This document shows positions 1 to 13,119 of a stretch of 64,000 bases of DNA, piece by piece; positions within the stretch are counted from its first letter, which is position 1; every line of letters starts with the position of its first letter. The notes below the pieces were generated by a model. That model was not told the DNA's origin and searched no databases. It saw only the letters and a list, made by a program, of their open reading frames with translations. The stretch is from Parelaphostrongylus tenuis. Lineage: Eukaryota > Nematoda > Chromadorea > Rhabditida > Metastrongylidae. Position numbers and translations under genes: made by a program. The stretch covers positions 122,832 through 186,831 of the forward strand of contig JAHQIW010001160.1 in the NCBI GenBank assembly GCA_019055375.1. Direction: 5' to 3'.

Positions 1-1154
1 AAGTGGAACCGTACTCGCGTTCCATTGGCTTCTTCCAAAAAAAAAAATCAATCTCGCTAGATTGTTAGCAATCATTCAATAGCTTGGGAAATACTTATTG
101 CGATAGTGCGCTTAGTTTGTGAAGAGCCTTACGCAGGAAAAATAAGTAAGAGCGTGTAAAATCAATGCGTAAAACCAGTGACGAAGGTTACAACGGTGAA
201 TATGTTGTGGATAATATTAAAATCACCAATAATTGAGTGAGACAAAGCCTCTCCTACAATCGTATAAAACTCTCAATTGGTAAAGTCCACTGATGACAAA
301 AAGTCCCTTCGAATGGTTAATGAAGTGGCATCTACTGCAATGAGTAGTATCATTTTTGGCGAACATTTCATTGTTCCGTAAATTTTCCAGACGCTTCAAC
401 CAAAATCCTCTTATAGAAGTCTTCTCAATCATATTTTGTCATTTGGTGACGATGGAATTTATTTTAGTGGCAAAAAAATCTAAATTTCTTAAAAAAACTG
501 CCACATTGTCACTGCAACGCTGCGCGTGTAAAATCGACGAGGGATTCAATGTGATAGGCGATACACTACTCCTACTCCACATAAGCTTAGGCCACCATCG
601 AGGAAGCCGGCCTCAAGGACCTGTCAAAAAAGTCTAAAACTGCCCGAAATTTTACCATTCCCCAAAAGCAACAATAAAATGCTGCTTTTATTATTGCCAA
701 ACTAACTCGAGTCTGGGTGAAATTTTATTAGAGTAGCGTTTGTTGCTCTCGTCTTCCCCAAAGGAGGACTGCTATAACTGTTCGTCCTCCCAGTGTATGT
801 CGTCATAGTGACTTCGCGTCGTATCTTCATGAATAAACCACCGCTTTAATAAAATTTTGACACTGGGCAAGAACCTTTCAACACAGAACGGCTGTAAGCT
901 GACCAATTGATGGTGGATATTCATCCGCTCCCTCTCGGATAGAACATCCTACAGTATTCGGTATTAGACAGATCTGCACGTTGCAAACTAATATCACTGT
1001 GAACCGACTTTTGTTTACTATTCATATGAGTTATCGATGAAATGATCATATTTTGATTTCATCATAGCTAATCCAACATTATCGTGAGGTTAGTGCCAAG
1101 CTTCATTCGAGTGGTGGTCCACTGTAAGAGATTGCACTTGAGCAAATAATGATT
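1..1154. other. No recognisable gene
   Basis: AT-rich non-coding sequence. Positions about 65-200 resemble one unit of the degenerate repeat at 9925-10465 (an ATTCAATAGCT-like start followed by a GCG-rich half). I see no splice-flanked coding exon, RNA gene or transposon domain here. The open frames are short and do not resemble known families. Confidence 0.5.
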
Positions 1155-1375
1155 CTCTGTGATTATAAGGGAACAGATGAGAAACCGACCATTTAGTGGA
1201 GAAGAAGTTTTGGTAGGAGTGCTGATAACCATTCAAAAGCCGAGACTTCAGGCTACCACCCACTTCACCGGTTTTGAAAAAACCTTTTTGACGTTGCTAG
1301 AAGCGGAGATTACTTGCGTAAAAGAAGAGCATATTTCTTGCCGGACAGAGCTCTTCCTTCTCATTATTAGTAATC
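1155..1375 (+). repeat. Copy of a ~200-bp dispersed repeat
   Basis: This segment aligns by eye with 20243-20450, 22240-22440 and 29935-30130. Shared landmarks are an ACAAATGAGAAACCGA-like start, GGGAGTGCTAAC-like and ATTCGAAAGCT-like blocks, then TTTTCGAAAAA-like and TTGCTAGA-like blocks. The copies at 20 and 22 kb continue for another 300 bp. No protein domain is visible, so it is probably a non-autonomous element or the untranslated part of one. Confidence 0.5.
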
Positions 1376-2688
1376 ATTCGATCGCATAATCGTTTCTGGT
1401 GCCAAAGATGTGCTTATATCCTGAAATGCAACAGATAAAATAAGTTGGGTTTCCATGAACGAGAAGGTGGCCATTGGCCACTCACGACCGCCTGTCGGAG
1501 ACGTCCACATGAGCAGCTGCGGACACGATGATCGATTGATCTCGTAACATGAAGGTGCGCTGGCGAAGCGTATGAACTGTGGAGATCTTAAGTATCACAG
1601 GCATTCGTTTGATCTGGAGATGACACCCAACAAGTGTAACGTGTAATGCGGCAGATACTTCTACTGCACGGTAGATCGAGCGTCCGAGCGTCTCCATTGT
1701 AATCTTTGATTTTGATTAGGTGATGATGCCTTAGTAATGATGATTGTTGTACGAACTCATAAGAAAATATAAACATTTGGAGTCTTTTTGTAGCAGAGTC
1801 ATACGTTTTCACGTAGTGCTTCCTGTTGCCAATGCTTTTTCGGTTCTACTGATCAACGAAGTATTGAGTCAGAAGTCACGTGACCGCCACACCAACTGCG
1901 ACGTGAATGGCCTCCGGTCGTCTTTCCCACGCATTAAATTCAACATAGTTTACTTGCTGCGTTGCAGAGAAATGTCTTATCAGGATGTATGCACACCATT
2001 GGCATTAGAAATCACTATCGACACTTATGATTCTAAGACTACTGTGGAACGCTTTATGTAGAGCTCTGTCAGACCAAAGAGAAAGTCATCTTCCACATTT
2101 AGAGTATTTAGTTCGCTGCTTGAACTTTATAGTGGTTTACTTGGCAATGTGAAATGAAAAACTTGTGCCTATACGACGATAGAACAAACTTATTCTATAG
2201 CTCTTACACAAAATACTTGGGAGTTTTTTTTCAGAGGAGAAAAATGTCAAAATTAGTAAAGGAAATCGCGCGCCTTTCGAATAGAGCACTTTTTGGAAGC
2301 TGTATTGGATTCGCAGCGCACAGTGTCCACCATTTCAGGAATTTTTCTCCTTTCCTGGAAGGTTTCCAGGTTTGCTGCATGAAAATTGTAGAGGTGACTT
2401 TACTTTATCGTGCTGCAGGTACAAAAATCCTCTTTGTTTCACATCGCCAGATAAACCCGCTGTAAAGTTCATACGACGAGCTACTACCTTCGAGTGCGAA
2501 ACATGATTCTCTCTTTGCTCAAACAGCGCACTATATAAACCGTTTCAATAACCGCTCTCAGACTCATAATTGTCGAGATTCGAACTGTTGGTTGGCTACC
2601 ATAATCCATGTATGCTATTGATTTTATGATTTATTGCTTCAGTGCCAAAATTTCAAGAAAATCTGATACAGTATAAATTCTTTCTATT
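1376..2688. other. No recognisable gene
   Basis: Non-coding, AT-rich. Open frames up to 105 codons occur on both strands without splice context, low-complexity bias or family resemblance. I see nothing to annotate. Confidence 0.5.
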
Positions 2689-2890
2689 TTGACTGCCACT
2701 TGCGATGGTATGATGTTATACTTATACCCAATATGTGGAGTACTGTGCAAAAACGTTTGTGTCGCTGTTGGCAGACAACGCGTTGTAGCGTAAATAAGAG
2801 TGCTGTGCAAGAACGAGCGTCGGTAGTGCAATGGTTAGTATACGCTCCCGGAAAGAGTGAGATCTTGGTTCGAATTCCGGCTGACGCAAA
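2689..2890. mobile_element. tRNA-derived SINE, copy A (rearranged)
   Basis: Positions 2697-2750 carry the SINE body (GGTATGATGTTATA, TACCCAATAT, GTACTGTGCAAAA) shared with copies at 26.5 and 51.9 kb. Positions 2805-2888 carry a tRNA-like head on the plus strand: acceptor arms GCGTCGG and CTGACGC pair 7 of 7 with one G-U, the D-arm contains AATGGTTAG, and the T-arm contains GGTTCGAATTCC. In copies B and C, head and body lie in one orientation. Here they face each other, suggesting two fused or inverted copies. A true tRNA gene is unlikely because the T-stem has a mismatch and position 33 is not U. Confidence 0.6.
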
Positions 2891-3790
2891 ATCTGATACA
2901 TTTGGTCTAAGAGGAGGGGATCGACAAGGCGATACCGTTTTGTCAAAAATTTCACTGCCGCCCTCCAAAGTGTTATGATGAAATTAGAATCGAGCCCAAC
3001 ATGAAGAGCGAAAAATAGGCGATCTTGACAACTTTTGTGGAAAGAATGCTCTGCTACAAAGGCTGTGTTCACGAAGAATGGATTGGTTTCTGAACACCCA
3101 TTAATGATGCTCAAGGAAATTAACCTTTTAGATACTCCAGTTATATCTGTCTACGTCGGGATGTCAACATCATGAGCGGCTCAGCTCCAGACTTTGACAG
3201 GTGGAAATGGACGTTTGAGAGCAGTAAGGATGTAATAAGGAGAACAAAGAACATCGAGATCTTGGTCACCTTTTCGACTCAGCGATTACCTCCACCTCAG
3301 GTCATGCTCCAAAAGCTGGTCGCTTTGTAAACAGGAGAAAGATCACTTAGCGTCATCGAGTGCTCAGTCGAAAGGTGGTAGCGAAGGGTATCCTGAACCT
3401 CGAAAATGAGAGAAAGGATCCATAGTCCTAGATTCAGCGCCAACGATCGAAAAGCAAGGTCGCCGCTCTAGATGACAAGCTATTGAAAATAAGGTAGGTC
3501 AACCTAATATTCCCTAACTTAAAGCGACAGAGGAGAGCGATGACCGACTGAGCGAAATGGGTATAGAGGGCCCACGAAGACATTGATCCCGTAATCTGAT
3601 TCTTTCACAAAAAGTTCAAAGTAAGACTTTGATGTTCAACAAATTTCTTGAGTAAGGTGGGCGACTGAGATAATCCTGCAGGCGATAAGGAAAAGTGAAT
3701 GTCTTAGTGTGGGGCACTCCCGAGTCACTTGGCAAACGGTAAAAGGTGCTACAGGTGATCGTTGAAATATGCGGTTGATGTGTTCAAATC
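2891..3790 (+). mobile_element. RTE-type non-LTR retrotransposon, heavily decayed 3' portion
   Basis: The plus strand retains in order the RTE pieces seen more clearly at 11.4-12.7 kb: an AGGGGATCGACAAGGCGATA block (the 'RQGD' RT motif region), TCACTGCCGCCCTCCAAA, a stretch like KTKN.R...LFD, a CAGTCGAAAGG block, and the 3' region with many indels. No frame stays open for more than about 40 codons. It is a dead, 5'-truncated copy, inserted directly after the tRNA-like SINE head. Confidence 0.7.
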
Positions 3791-4500
3791 GCGAGCGAAT
3801 TTGCGATAACCTTGCAAAGTCAACGGTTATTCTATATGGTGCTACTTGTCTTATTTGTACAAGTTTTAGCTAATTTTCGGACTATATGCTATTGAACATC
3901 TATGAAATTATGTATTCCGCATTGCATCATTTGCTTGTTACATTAGAGGCATTTTTGATAAGTTTACACGTCAGAAACCGAAATGTCAGAATAACAATGT
4001 CAATAATTTATTCTCTCTGAAACATGAGATAAAACAAAACACAGTAACATGTGAATATCAATCAATCGTATAATTTCCAGACAATTATTGATATTTTTGC
4101 ACTTCACTTTGTACCTTGTGCACCTGCTTTATATTTTTTCGTAACTCAGACGGCACCGGATACCTCGAAAGAATTACGAAAAAAAATGAAATAACATATA
4201 TTCAGAACTAATTACTGCTTGAACCCCTTCCCCAGCACTCTTCGCAAATGCCTATAAGCGCATAACATGATTATTTTCAGAATGAAAAGGAGATCTCATT
4301 CGATTCGCATTCTACAACATCAATGAAGAAGAGGAAATTCTAGGGCCGTATTCGATACACTGCGCAATATGCCCGAAGATTCATGGAACTAAGGACGTGA
4401 GGAAACGAATGCAATACTACTAGTGTTGAAACACGCACAGTGATACTATGTGATAGCGAGTTTTGAAAAGTTTAACAAATCAGAATTATAGAAAATAAAC
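3791..4500. other. No recognisable gene
   Basis: Non-coding. A plus-strand stretch near 4350-4420 could encode a peptide with a CAIC..IH..K spacing reminiscent of a zinc finger, but it has one stop and no convincing splice context, so I did not annotate it. Confidence 0.4.
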
Positions 4501-4625
4501 CTCTTTCCACATGTCAAACACGTGTGAGGTTTTATATTTACGTGGATTCCTCTCCTATGAAGGAACAGAGACGCATGACGTGCAAACGACTTTGCACATA
4601 ACTCGCAGGTGTATTGTAAAGATGG
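4501..4625 (-). CDS. C2H2 zinc-finger exon (isolated)
   Basis: The minus strand encodes about 41 residues containing one and a half C2H2 fingers. The first is YTCELCAKSFARHASL followed by two histidines spaced H-x4-H (HRRGIH), then a KPHTCLTCGKRF linker and the start of a second finger. A CTACTTTCAG acceptor lies immediately upstream in the right frame (exon begins at 4625). A weak donor, AAGAG|GTTTAT, would end the exon at 4501 just after CGKR. C2H2 fingers bind DNA. I could not find neighbouring fingers on the same strand within several kb, so this may be one exon of a larger gene or a relic. Confidence 0.45.
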
Positions 4626-4629
4626 CTGA

Positions 4630-7600
4630 AAGTAGATAGTTAGGCCTTTTGGCAGACTTTTCAATTACAGGAGGAATAAACTACGAGTTTCTCACCGAAG
4701 TGACTTCGATGTATAAGTGCTGGTCAACGCTAATATCAGAAGCCTCTCTGGATGCTTCCGCTCTATATGCCGCCTTCTTGAGTGCATCGATGCGAGTACG
4801 CAAGAGCAGAAAGGACACTATTTGTCTGTAATGCTCCGAGCAAAATCATGTTGCCTTAAATTTATTCTTGGAGTGCGTGCATCATTACTAAGCAGTAGCA
4901 AAGTAACCTTTGACGGGGCACACATACGCTGGATGGACCAGCATTACTCGATGAGCTCGGTGTAGCCTCGAGCTCCTGGCAAATTCTCCTTTGTTTTGGT
5001 ATTTCTAATCTTCTGCAAAGATAAGGATTTCACTGCAATATAAATCACTACATTGCTAGTAAGTCACATAAGCCTAGATGATAAACGTACATAAAGCTCT
5101 TCTTTCAATCCAAATTTTTGGCCCCATCATTTACATCCAAGTGTTTTAGAATCACTTTGCCGCCCAATGAACGACTACGAACTTTGCTCTAGTGGATTTT
5201 GAGGAAACTTCCGTTCTGAAAGTCATAGTTCAATGTATCCATATAAAGTTCCAAATGAATAACTCAATATACAGGTGAATAAACGTAGATTAGCATTATC
5301 TCAAATCTAATACTATCGATAGATGAATCTGAGCAGCTTTTCAACTTCAAAAGAATACTTCCCTCCTTAAAGAAAGGGCACTAATTGACATAGCTCCAAA
5401 TGTGTTTACGATGCAAGTTACCGTAATCTTATAAAGCCTTTAAAATGTCTTTGATGTGTGAATAATTACTAGTTTTCAAGATTACATCAGAAGATAGAAG
5501 ATATAATTTGAGATTGCTCATCTCACAGTGACTTACAATACAAGTCAGAAATTCTTGACTGGAGTAACCACCTTCGGCTAATTGCTTTTATTCGAAACGA
5601 TTTTTGATGATAATGGGGCCGTTGGTGAAGCGCACTGATCAATCAAGCTGTGGTCAAATGAGAGTCGGTTTACTTACTTTGACTATATTACTACGCTGTG
5701 CAAGTTTGTCTACGTCCGACTAATTCAGGATGGATGTCGGTGAAGAACAAGTTGCTGTAAAAGGGTAATGAGTATCAACAATAATTGTCCTAGAAGGACT
5801 TAGCCGACTGAGGTTACGTTTCAATCGGAATGCCAGAGAAGACGAAAACCGCAAAGAACGAACGGTTGTGGCTTCTCAACTCAAATTAATCAAGTTTAGG
5901 AAGACGAAGACGTCGTTAACAGAGTAAGCGTTAAACAGTAATCCTGTGTAAACTGAACAAAATAAGGGAATTATTGATTACTAACTTTGAGACCAACAGA
6001 TATCGGCCCAGTATAGGTATGAAAATGTTATTGAAAAGCTATGACTGCCTTTTAAGTGCCATAGAGAAATCCAAATAGAGTTTTCTATATTCTCCGATAT
6101 TTCATTTACTAATACTTCTTTTCACTACAAGTCGAGAAGCACACATCGTTATTAAGTTATAAATCTTTGTATGGTAATGAACCTTGCACAATTCTTCTGT
6201 TGAAAAGGAACCTGATTTTGCTCTGGCGGTATGAGCACATTAACACTTTTTCCTTGTATTTGCTAATGACGACGTAAATGGTCATTGCGTTTGAACCGCT
6301 TATGGCATTCAGAATATCGGAAATGTACTCTTAAAGAATAAAGTACGATGAAACCATCTGAATAAACCTCACAACAAGCACGTTTAGAAATAATTATGGC
6401 CGCAGATGACAAACGTTACCATAGGCGAAATGATTCTCAATGGCGTGTTGATTTACAGTCTCTCTTTCAGTGAATAATCTGTTACCCACTAAGCAACAGA
6501 AAAGGCGAACATTCTGTGAGAAAAGCCTAATAAAGCAGTTGTTGAGTTCAAGGTCAGGGAGGAATCGCCTTCAACAATAGGCTCATGCTGTCCTTTCAAG
6601 AGAGTGTGGTAAGTTATTTGTGAGTACCCAGCCTCCAAATCTACAACTCGGCATGCTATACGTTGAGCATCAAATGTCAAAAACAGTGATAAAAATAGGC
6701 CTCCTATCCTGACCCCTTAAGAGCTCTCCGTACGGTAATGATGGGTAGTCATGAGGAAAGGCTGCTAAATTTTCTCAGAGCCAAACTAAGCAGTGAAATC
6801 GAAATGAACCGAAGTGACGATCTGTATTCATAGGTATACGTGCGCGCGATTGCTCTATGGTAGAGCTATTCAGACAAAAAGTTTTATAGAACTTATCACC
6901 TTTAGATGAACAAAATTCTTTTTTCGTGAAAAACATCACTACTTACGGGAATTGTCTCACAAATGATGCAGTAGATGAAGTTTTTTCGGAACAATCACTC
7001 ATTGCCTTCATTAGAGCATTGGGCACTTGAACATATGGACGGTCCAACTCCACAACTGTGCGAACCGCAGCACATTATCCACTTTTACTTCTTTTGTAGA
7101 ATGTCGCCGTTGGTGAAGGTATGATTCGAGCATGGCGGCTACCGCAACTTTCGTACCGACAACGAGCGTTGAAGAACGGCATCCTTAGTGGAGGGTCTGC
7201 AGGCGAAAAGGTGGAGGCAGTGAAGGGTGGCCGAACTTCCTATACGGAGTTTGAAATAAGGTCAGTGTGTTGTGGCTCATAAACGGCTAACGTTAAGCAA
7301 TATGTGATATCGTATTCATCAACGTATTCGGTGATAAATAACTCACAAAAAGTACGGTCGATCAAAGAGTGAATCTTTCAAAATTATCGCAGACAATTGC
7401 CGAAATATTAGTTAGTTGCATGTGTTTTAGCACTAGAGCAAAAAATACCAAATTTGTTGATCAGAAGTAGATAGAAATGCATGATTATGATATCACTCAG
7501 CTACGGATTTTCATGCGAACATTGCGCTATACAATTTCTTTACGCGTGCCTAAAAATGAAGCTGTCTCAAAAACGGATTGGCTTGGGGTTTTTAATGTCG

Positions 7601-9428
7601 CCTAGAGGGGCATCTTGCAGATATTTTTTTTCTCAACATGGAATCGCCCCAAGAGGAAAAATTACTGTTGAAGCTAAACGAGTATCGTTACGTGCCAAAG
7701 CAGGAGTTGAATTCAATTGATACTCCTGTAGCATCAGCAATCTTTCCTCTCAGGACAGTTCCATTAGTTACAAATGTATAAGTGTTGCATATAGAAATAA
7801 CCGAAAAAAGCTGCTCTAAATGACTGTAAGAACTAAGACTCAAATGCATCGAAATAACCAACAAAACCGAAAAGGGCCGCAAAATTCTTGCCAACTCAAT
7901 CATTCTTTACAGTGGAATAATACCTGAATTTCGGTCTCTCAAATCAGCCTTGTATCAGCCATCGCTCAAACTGTACACAGCACCAACTCCACACGCTGCC
8001 GCCCACATTTTTTCCTTGGTTTGTTTCAAGACAGGGGACTAGGCGTGAGCTTTCCCATCAATAGCTGAAAAAAATTTATGAAGAAACAAAAGTTTGAGTG
8101 AAAAATAACGAGAGAACTAGTAAGTCTTAGTGACACTCAAGATAGGAAGTGGACGAAAACTCACTTGGATAATAATGTGTAGTGCGCAGTTCAGAGGCTG
8201 GCACGCCATTAGATGGGCCGCCGCCCTCTGCCGCAGCGCCGACTAGACTGACAGCGGCACCGTGGCTTATCACCGGCCCGGTTCCCGCGCATAGACATGT
8301 CTTGGTATGCTGCCGAAATGCCCTATCTCGTCCACACCACCGCATGCGATTGCCGCACTGCGGCGTCTCCACTCAAACCAACCACGTCTTACTACGCAGT
8401 TGTTTTTATTTCACTGGAAGATTTTGGCGCTTCAAAACCTGATATTTTCTAGTAAAGTGATTGTTGTGCTCTATTTCTTATATGTATATGCTTTATAGTA
8501 CGTGTATGGCTGTCAATCATCAGATATGTTGTCAGTAAAATCAGTATTTTTCTCGGATGAAATAGTGAAAGGTTACTAGTTGAGACTGAACTTTCTGCTC
8601 CTAACGTAGGGACTATGCAAATTATCGAAGCCTCACATTCCTTTCAATGTACTTCTTTTGATAATTCGTGATTCCTTTCTCATTCTTTGACTGGCTGAGA
8701 GGTGATGAATATAAATAAATCCACTATCTGGTTGCATTAGGTTGGAGAGGAAGTTCTGGGGCGCTTACTAAAAAGTAAAAATTTCCTTTTTTAATAAAAA
8801 TAATGGCAAATAATCTTCAAGGTGAAGGCCATTGTTTTTACGACTTTCTGTCGCCGAACCGCCAATTTTGGATCTGGTCAAGGTGTCATCCTTTCGATTT
8901 CAAATCAGAGAACTGTTGCCATGCTTCTCTAAATTAATCGAACTATTCAAATCATTACCCCTACAAAAATTTCTGCATTAATCTGACGGAAGGGAAAAGT
9001 TGGATGGAACAAATTTGGACTGTAGGGGAGATGCGGTGAAACCTCGACTCCGTGCAATTCATCAAACCTATCCTTGGTCTTTTTGGTATTGTGAGGTCTG
9101 GCACTGTCTTGCTGGATCCAAGTGCGTTTTCGGTTGACCAGTTGGTTGATAGTTGGTTTGGCTTGTCTTCGAGCTCAAGATCTCCGGCCTTAAAGTTGAA
9201 ATCAACGTCCAGCAACAGATCTGTTTGTTGTGCTTACCCTTTCGGCTTCACTAATTTCAAGACGGCAGCTCACTGTGAAAGACCCTTTCTCCAGTAATAC
9301 CGCAATATAACATGAACTTCGACAGTATCGTTGGACATGGCGAAGGTTTGTAACAAAGTGATGAATAAATGCAAATAACATCTAGGCTTTCGGTGAGAAA
9401 ATCCCACATAATAAATTGTATCATTTTC

Positions 9429-9430
<2 letters not shown>
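4630..9430. other. Long gene-poor stretch
   Basis: Almost 5 kb without a recognisable exon, RNA gene or transposon domain. The one compositional anomaly is 8185-8390, which is clearly GC-rich and open on the minus strand (alanine/glycine-rich peptide). It has no splice sites I trust and no family resemblance, and might be a 5' region or part of an unknown repeat. Confidence 0.45.

Positions 9431-9474
<44 letters not shown>
9431..9474. repeat. (TA)n microsatellite
   Basis: About 22 uninterrupted TA dinucleotides. Confidence 0.97.
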
Positions 9475-9476
<2 letters not shown>

Positions 9477-9924
9477 AGCTATCTCAGCTTATTGAAGGGC
9501 CTCAGAATTTTCCTTCCAATCGTAGGTACATTCGCTGTTTTTCACTGTCCTTGTATCTAGCTGTTCCTCATTTATTATGTGTCCGACATCGTTATGGTTT
9601 GATTTCGTTTGATCGATTCAAATATGTGCATGTTTCCGTAATGACTGGCTGGTTGTTTTCCTATTCACATTTCTAAATTATCAATGTTTATATCATATAT
9701 TCCCAATAAATCATCTTCTGAACTTTTAAGTTATGACTGTCATCTCACTGTTCGAACCGAAGATGTAAGTCCAGGACATAGATTGTTTATACTGTCTAAT
9801 TCCAGGGTCGTTTTGTGATGTTATAGCATTTTCCTTCTTAAACCTTTCTGAACCACGTGTACCACTCATGGTACACGTGTATTTTCATAGTTTTCTCGTC
9901 CAGCACACAGTTTTCATTAAACTT

Positions 9925-10465
9925 TACCTAATCATTCGATAGCTGAAAAAATTGTGGTTTTGATGGTATGCTTGACTTGTGAGATAGCCTTCCCGGTGAG
10001 CTGAAGTGACTAAAAGATGATTGCGTTTTCTTTCTTTAGAGTGCATAGTGTGATTTGCACGAGTGCTTGCATGGTTTTTTCACCGAATAAAGGTTTTTCG
10101 GCAAAGTTTTAGTAATCGTTCGGTCGCTTAAAAAATGGCGGATCCAAATGTAAAACATAGTTTTTGTATTTACTGGCAAATGTATGTTTTTAATGCGTTG
10201 TAAAAACAATGACGAAAATTGCGTTTTACCTTCGGAGTGCTTTGCGTGCGTCGCTATAGTATATGGCTTAACGATGTATAAACAATCGTTCGATAGTTGA
10301 AAAAATGCAGATTCTAAAAACTATTAGATTTCCTTTTTTGAGTTGAATCTCTAATGCGCTGTAGCGAGAGAATTGAGATCGCGTTTCACGTTTTGAGTGA
10401 GCAGCTCGCCGCTTGAACTTCGCAGTGGGTGTATTGGTAATCATATAGTGAAATTCGTACGCTGG
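9925..10465 (+). repeat. Degenerate tandem repeat, three ~175-bp units
   Basis: Units begin near 9931, 10112 and 10283 with AATC(A/G)TTCG(A/G)TxGxTxAAAAAAT. Each has a mid-section around TTTTTGxxTT and TAATGCGxTGTA, then GCGTTT and a GAGTGCTTxG-like end. The spacing of about 170-180 bp and low identity suggest an old satellite-like array. Related fragments lie near 65-200 and after 1371. Confidence 0.55.
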
Positions 10466-10469
10466 AGAC

Positions 10470-11384
10470 ATATGATCAGAAAAAATGGTATTTTACCAAA
10501 GGCCTCCTAGAAAAGTCTTTTCATTGAAAAGAACGCTCACATGTTCTAAAAGTTCCTAGATTTCAGTACTAAGGTCACATCAACAGGGAAACAACGCATC
10601 TCCGATTCTTGCTTCCTAATTTTTGACGATATGCAAAAATGTATATCAAAAAGACTTTGCTTCGTAGTCGTAATTAAGCCTTTATACAGCCCACAGTCAT
10701 CTATTTGTAGAGTACTCCTTTAAAGTAATAGCGTATTCCTGACACAAATCTTTCAAACTTTTCACTGATATTTTCAACCTTTTGCATGAAATATTTATTC
10801 AATAAACAACAACTTGTACAGTAAGCATCGATTATTAGTAGACCACCCTGATATCAGCACCGATCAACATTAACCTGCATTGGATAGAATTTTGCCTGTT
10901 ACATTCAACATTTCATGCTTTTTGAAACAACGAACATCAAACCTTAAAATAATCAGTTCTTACTTTATTATTTTCTACAGTATTATACCGCATAATTTTC
11001 CTACTTAAAATGTACAATTTGTCGAACGCCAAAACGCCTAACAACATATCGCCAATGAGCAGTATTGAAATAATGTAAACAAAGATATTCGACTTTACCT
11101 TATGTTTAGTTTTTCAGTTTTCTTTGAACATGTGCAGTATCTACACGTAATAACAATCTCCCATAGTATTCAATACATCGCCCATCATGTGATGAAGTGA
11201 TTTTAGAAATTTCGCATGGATGCCGACTGAGCAGCGATATGGTCTTGCGAGAATCTGGAATAAACTTCCATCTTGAAATTGGTGAACAAGATCTACTTAG
11301 TGCAGTGTTTGAAGATTTTCTACGCGTTATCAAGCACATCTGCGACACTGAGTAAAAGGACAAACAGATGTGCCTAAGTAGATT
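10470..11384. other. No recognisable gene
   Basis: AT-rich sequence with no exon, RNA gene or element that I can identify. Confidence 0.45.
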
Positions 11385-12665
11385 CGAGCCATCCTAAACA
11401 GGATTGGCAGAACATTGGACGAAGGACAGCCATGCGAGTAGACAGGGTACCGAAAGGGATTTAATACCACAAACCACATCCACAAGATCACAAGACTCAT
11501 TCAAGTTTAACGAGAGTGCAAACCACTCTGTCTCACTTTTATCGATCTGAAGAAAGTCCTTGATTCAGTGGAAACGGCAGCGGTTATAGAGGCTCTGGAT
11601 AACCAGAGCGTCCCCACTCGGTACATATGATCTTTCGTGACTGTATAATGATTTCACAACCAAGATATCGTTATTCTACAATAATATTACCATAGATGCA
11701 AGAAGAGGGGTTTGATAAGGCGATACAATTTAGCCGAAGTTATTCACTGCCACCCTCCAAAACGTCATGCGAACATTAGAATGGGAAGATATGGGAGTGA
11801 AAATTGACGGTAAACAATCAAACCATCTTCGCTTTGCTGACGATATCGTCCTCATGACACCAAACATCGACCAAGCGGAACGAATGTTGACAGTTTCGAC
11901 CGCGCGTGGAGGTTGACCTTCAACTATTTCTAGACAAAGCGATGTTCATGAAAAAACGGATGGGTTTGAAGTGCCCATTCACGCTCAACGAAACAAACAT
12001 CTCCGAATGCTCCACTTACGTCTATCTAGGTCGTGAATTCAACATGATGGACGATCCAGCCCTAAAGTTAAGCAGGAGGAAAAGAGCGGCATGTGGAACG
12101 TTTAAGAGCGTCGAAGATGTAGTGATGAAGACAAAGAGCATCCGACTTTGTATCCACCTTTTCGACTCGACTGCTATCTCTGCTCTAACGAATGCAGCAG
12201 GAGAACTGGTCGCTACGCAAGCAGAATGGGAGATCACTCGGCGTGACTGAACGTGCAGTCGAAAGGTCGATGCCAGGAGTATCCCGTATCTCGCAAATGA
12301 GGAAAGGGATCAGAAGCTTCGACCTACGTCAACGATCGAAGCTCAGAGACGCTGTCCTGTACGCAAAAATATAGCAAATAAGGTGAGACGGAGATATGAC
12401 GCGCTTCAACGACAACCGATAAACGAGAACCATTACCAACTGTATCCCTCAGGAAATCAAGCGCTCTACAGGAAGACCACCGACCCAGTGGCCCGATTTC
12501 TTCACGAAAACGCTAGAAGGAATATATGTGTCTCAAAAATTCCCTAGAGCAAGAAGGACCCACTGAGCCACCCTTGCACGCGATAGGAAAAAAATGGAAG
12601 TGTTGCTGGTGCCCGCTCGAGTCAATCGACGATGAACGGGACAACAGGTGATGCAGGTGATTATA
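11385..12665 (+). mobile_element. RTE-type non-LTR retrotransposon, 5'-truncated with frameshifts
   Basis: Reverse-transcriptase and C-terminal part of an RTE element. Reading order on the plus strand: a RIGRTLDEGQPCE-like block near 11400, TTNHIHKITRLI, LTFIDLKK (RT motif A region) near 11540, a KRG-IRRY piece (the degraded 'RGVRQGD' region), WEDMGVKIDGK, and the catalytic FADDIVLM motif near 11834-11856. A 114-codon open stretch (11906-12250) continues with NISECSTYVYLGRE and LSRRKRAACG, followed by the C-terminal domain broken by frameshifts to about 12640. The FADD catalytic aspartates survive, but stops and frameshifts on both sides mean the copy is dead. The 3' end is near the GGTGATGCAGGTGA stretch. 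Confidence 0.85.
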
Positions 12666-13119
12666 TAGTTTCAAACGTGCCACTTATTGAATTCGTCAAA
12701 GGTTATCTTCCTCATCCCTCCCTGTGGTTGATTTATCAAATCCACTTATGCACTTTTTAACAGAAAAAAAATGAGAAATGCCGCATCGAAAACGAAATTC
12801 CTGGTAACCACAAACGGCAACGAGAGAGAGAGCACTTGGTCTTAGTATCAGAAAAAGTGATGAGATCAACAGTTCAATCTCAGGCAAATTCTGTGAAATC
12901 GACTTTTCATCTATATGTATCGATCGTCCTGGAGGAAGGTGCCTTTAAGGTTGCATGATGCCGATGTATAGTTCCAAAACTACAAACAAAAGTGGCAGTC
13001 GAATTCCTTGCTAATCTATTTGCATAGACAGTACAGATTTTTCTATACATACACATGGCTCATAAACAAGACTGAGCTTACGAAAAACTTTCGTTTCAAG
13101 TGTTTTCTCAAAACCGCGC

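Noticed and set aside
4340..4420. Possible plus-strand zinc-finger-like CAIC..IH pattern
   Set aside because: Opposite strand to the better finger at 4501-4625, interrupted by a stop and lacking the second histidine spacing.
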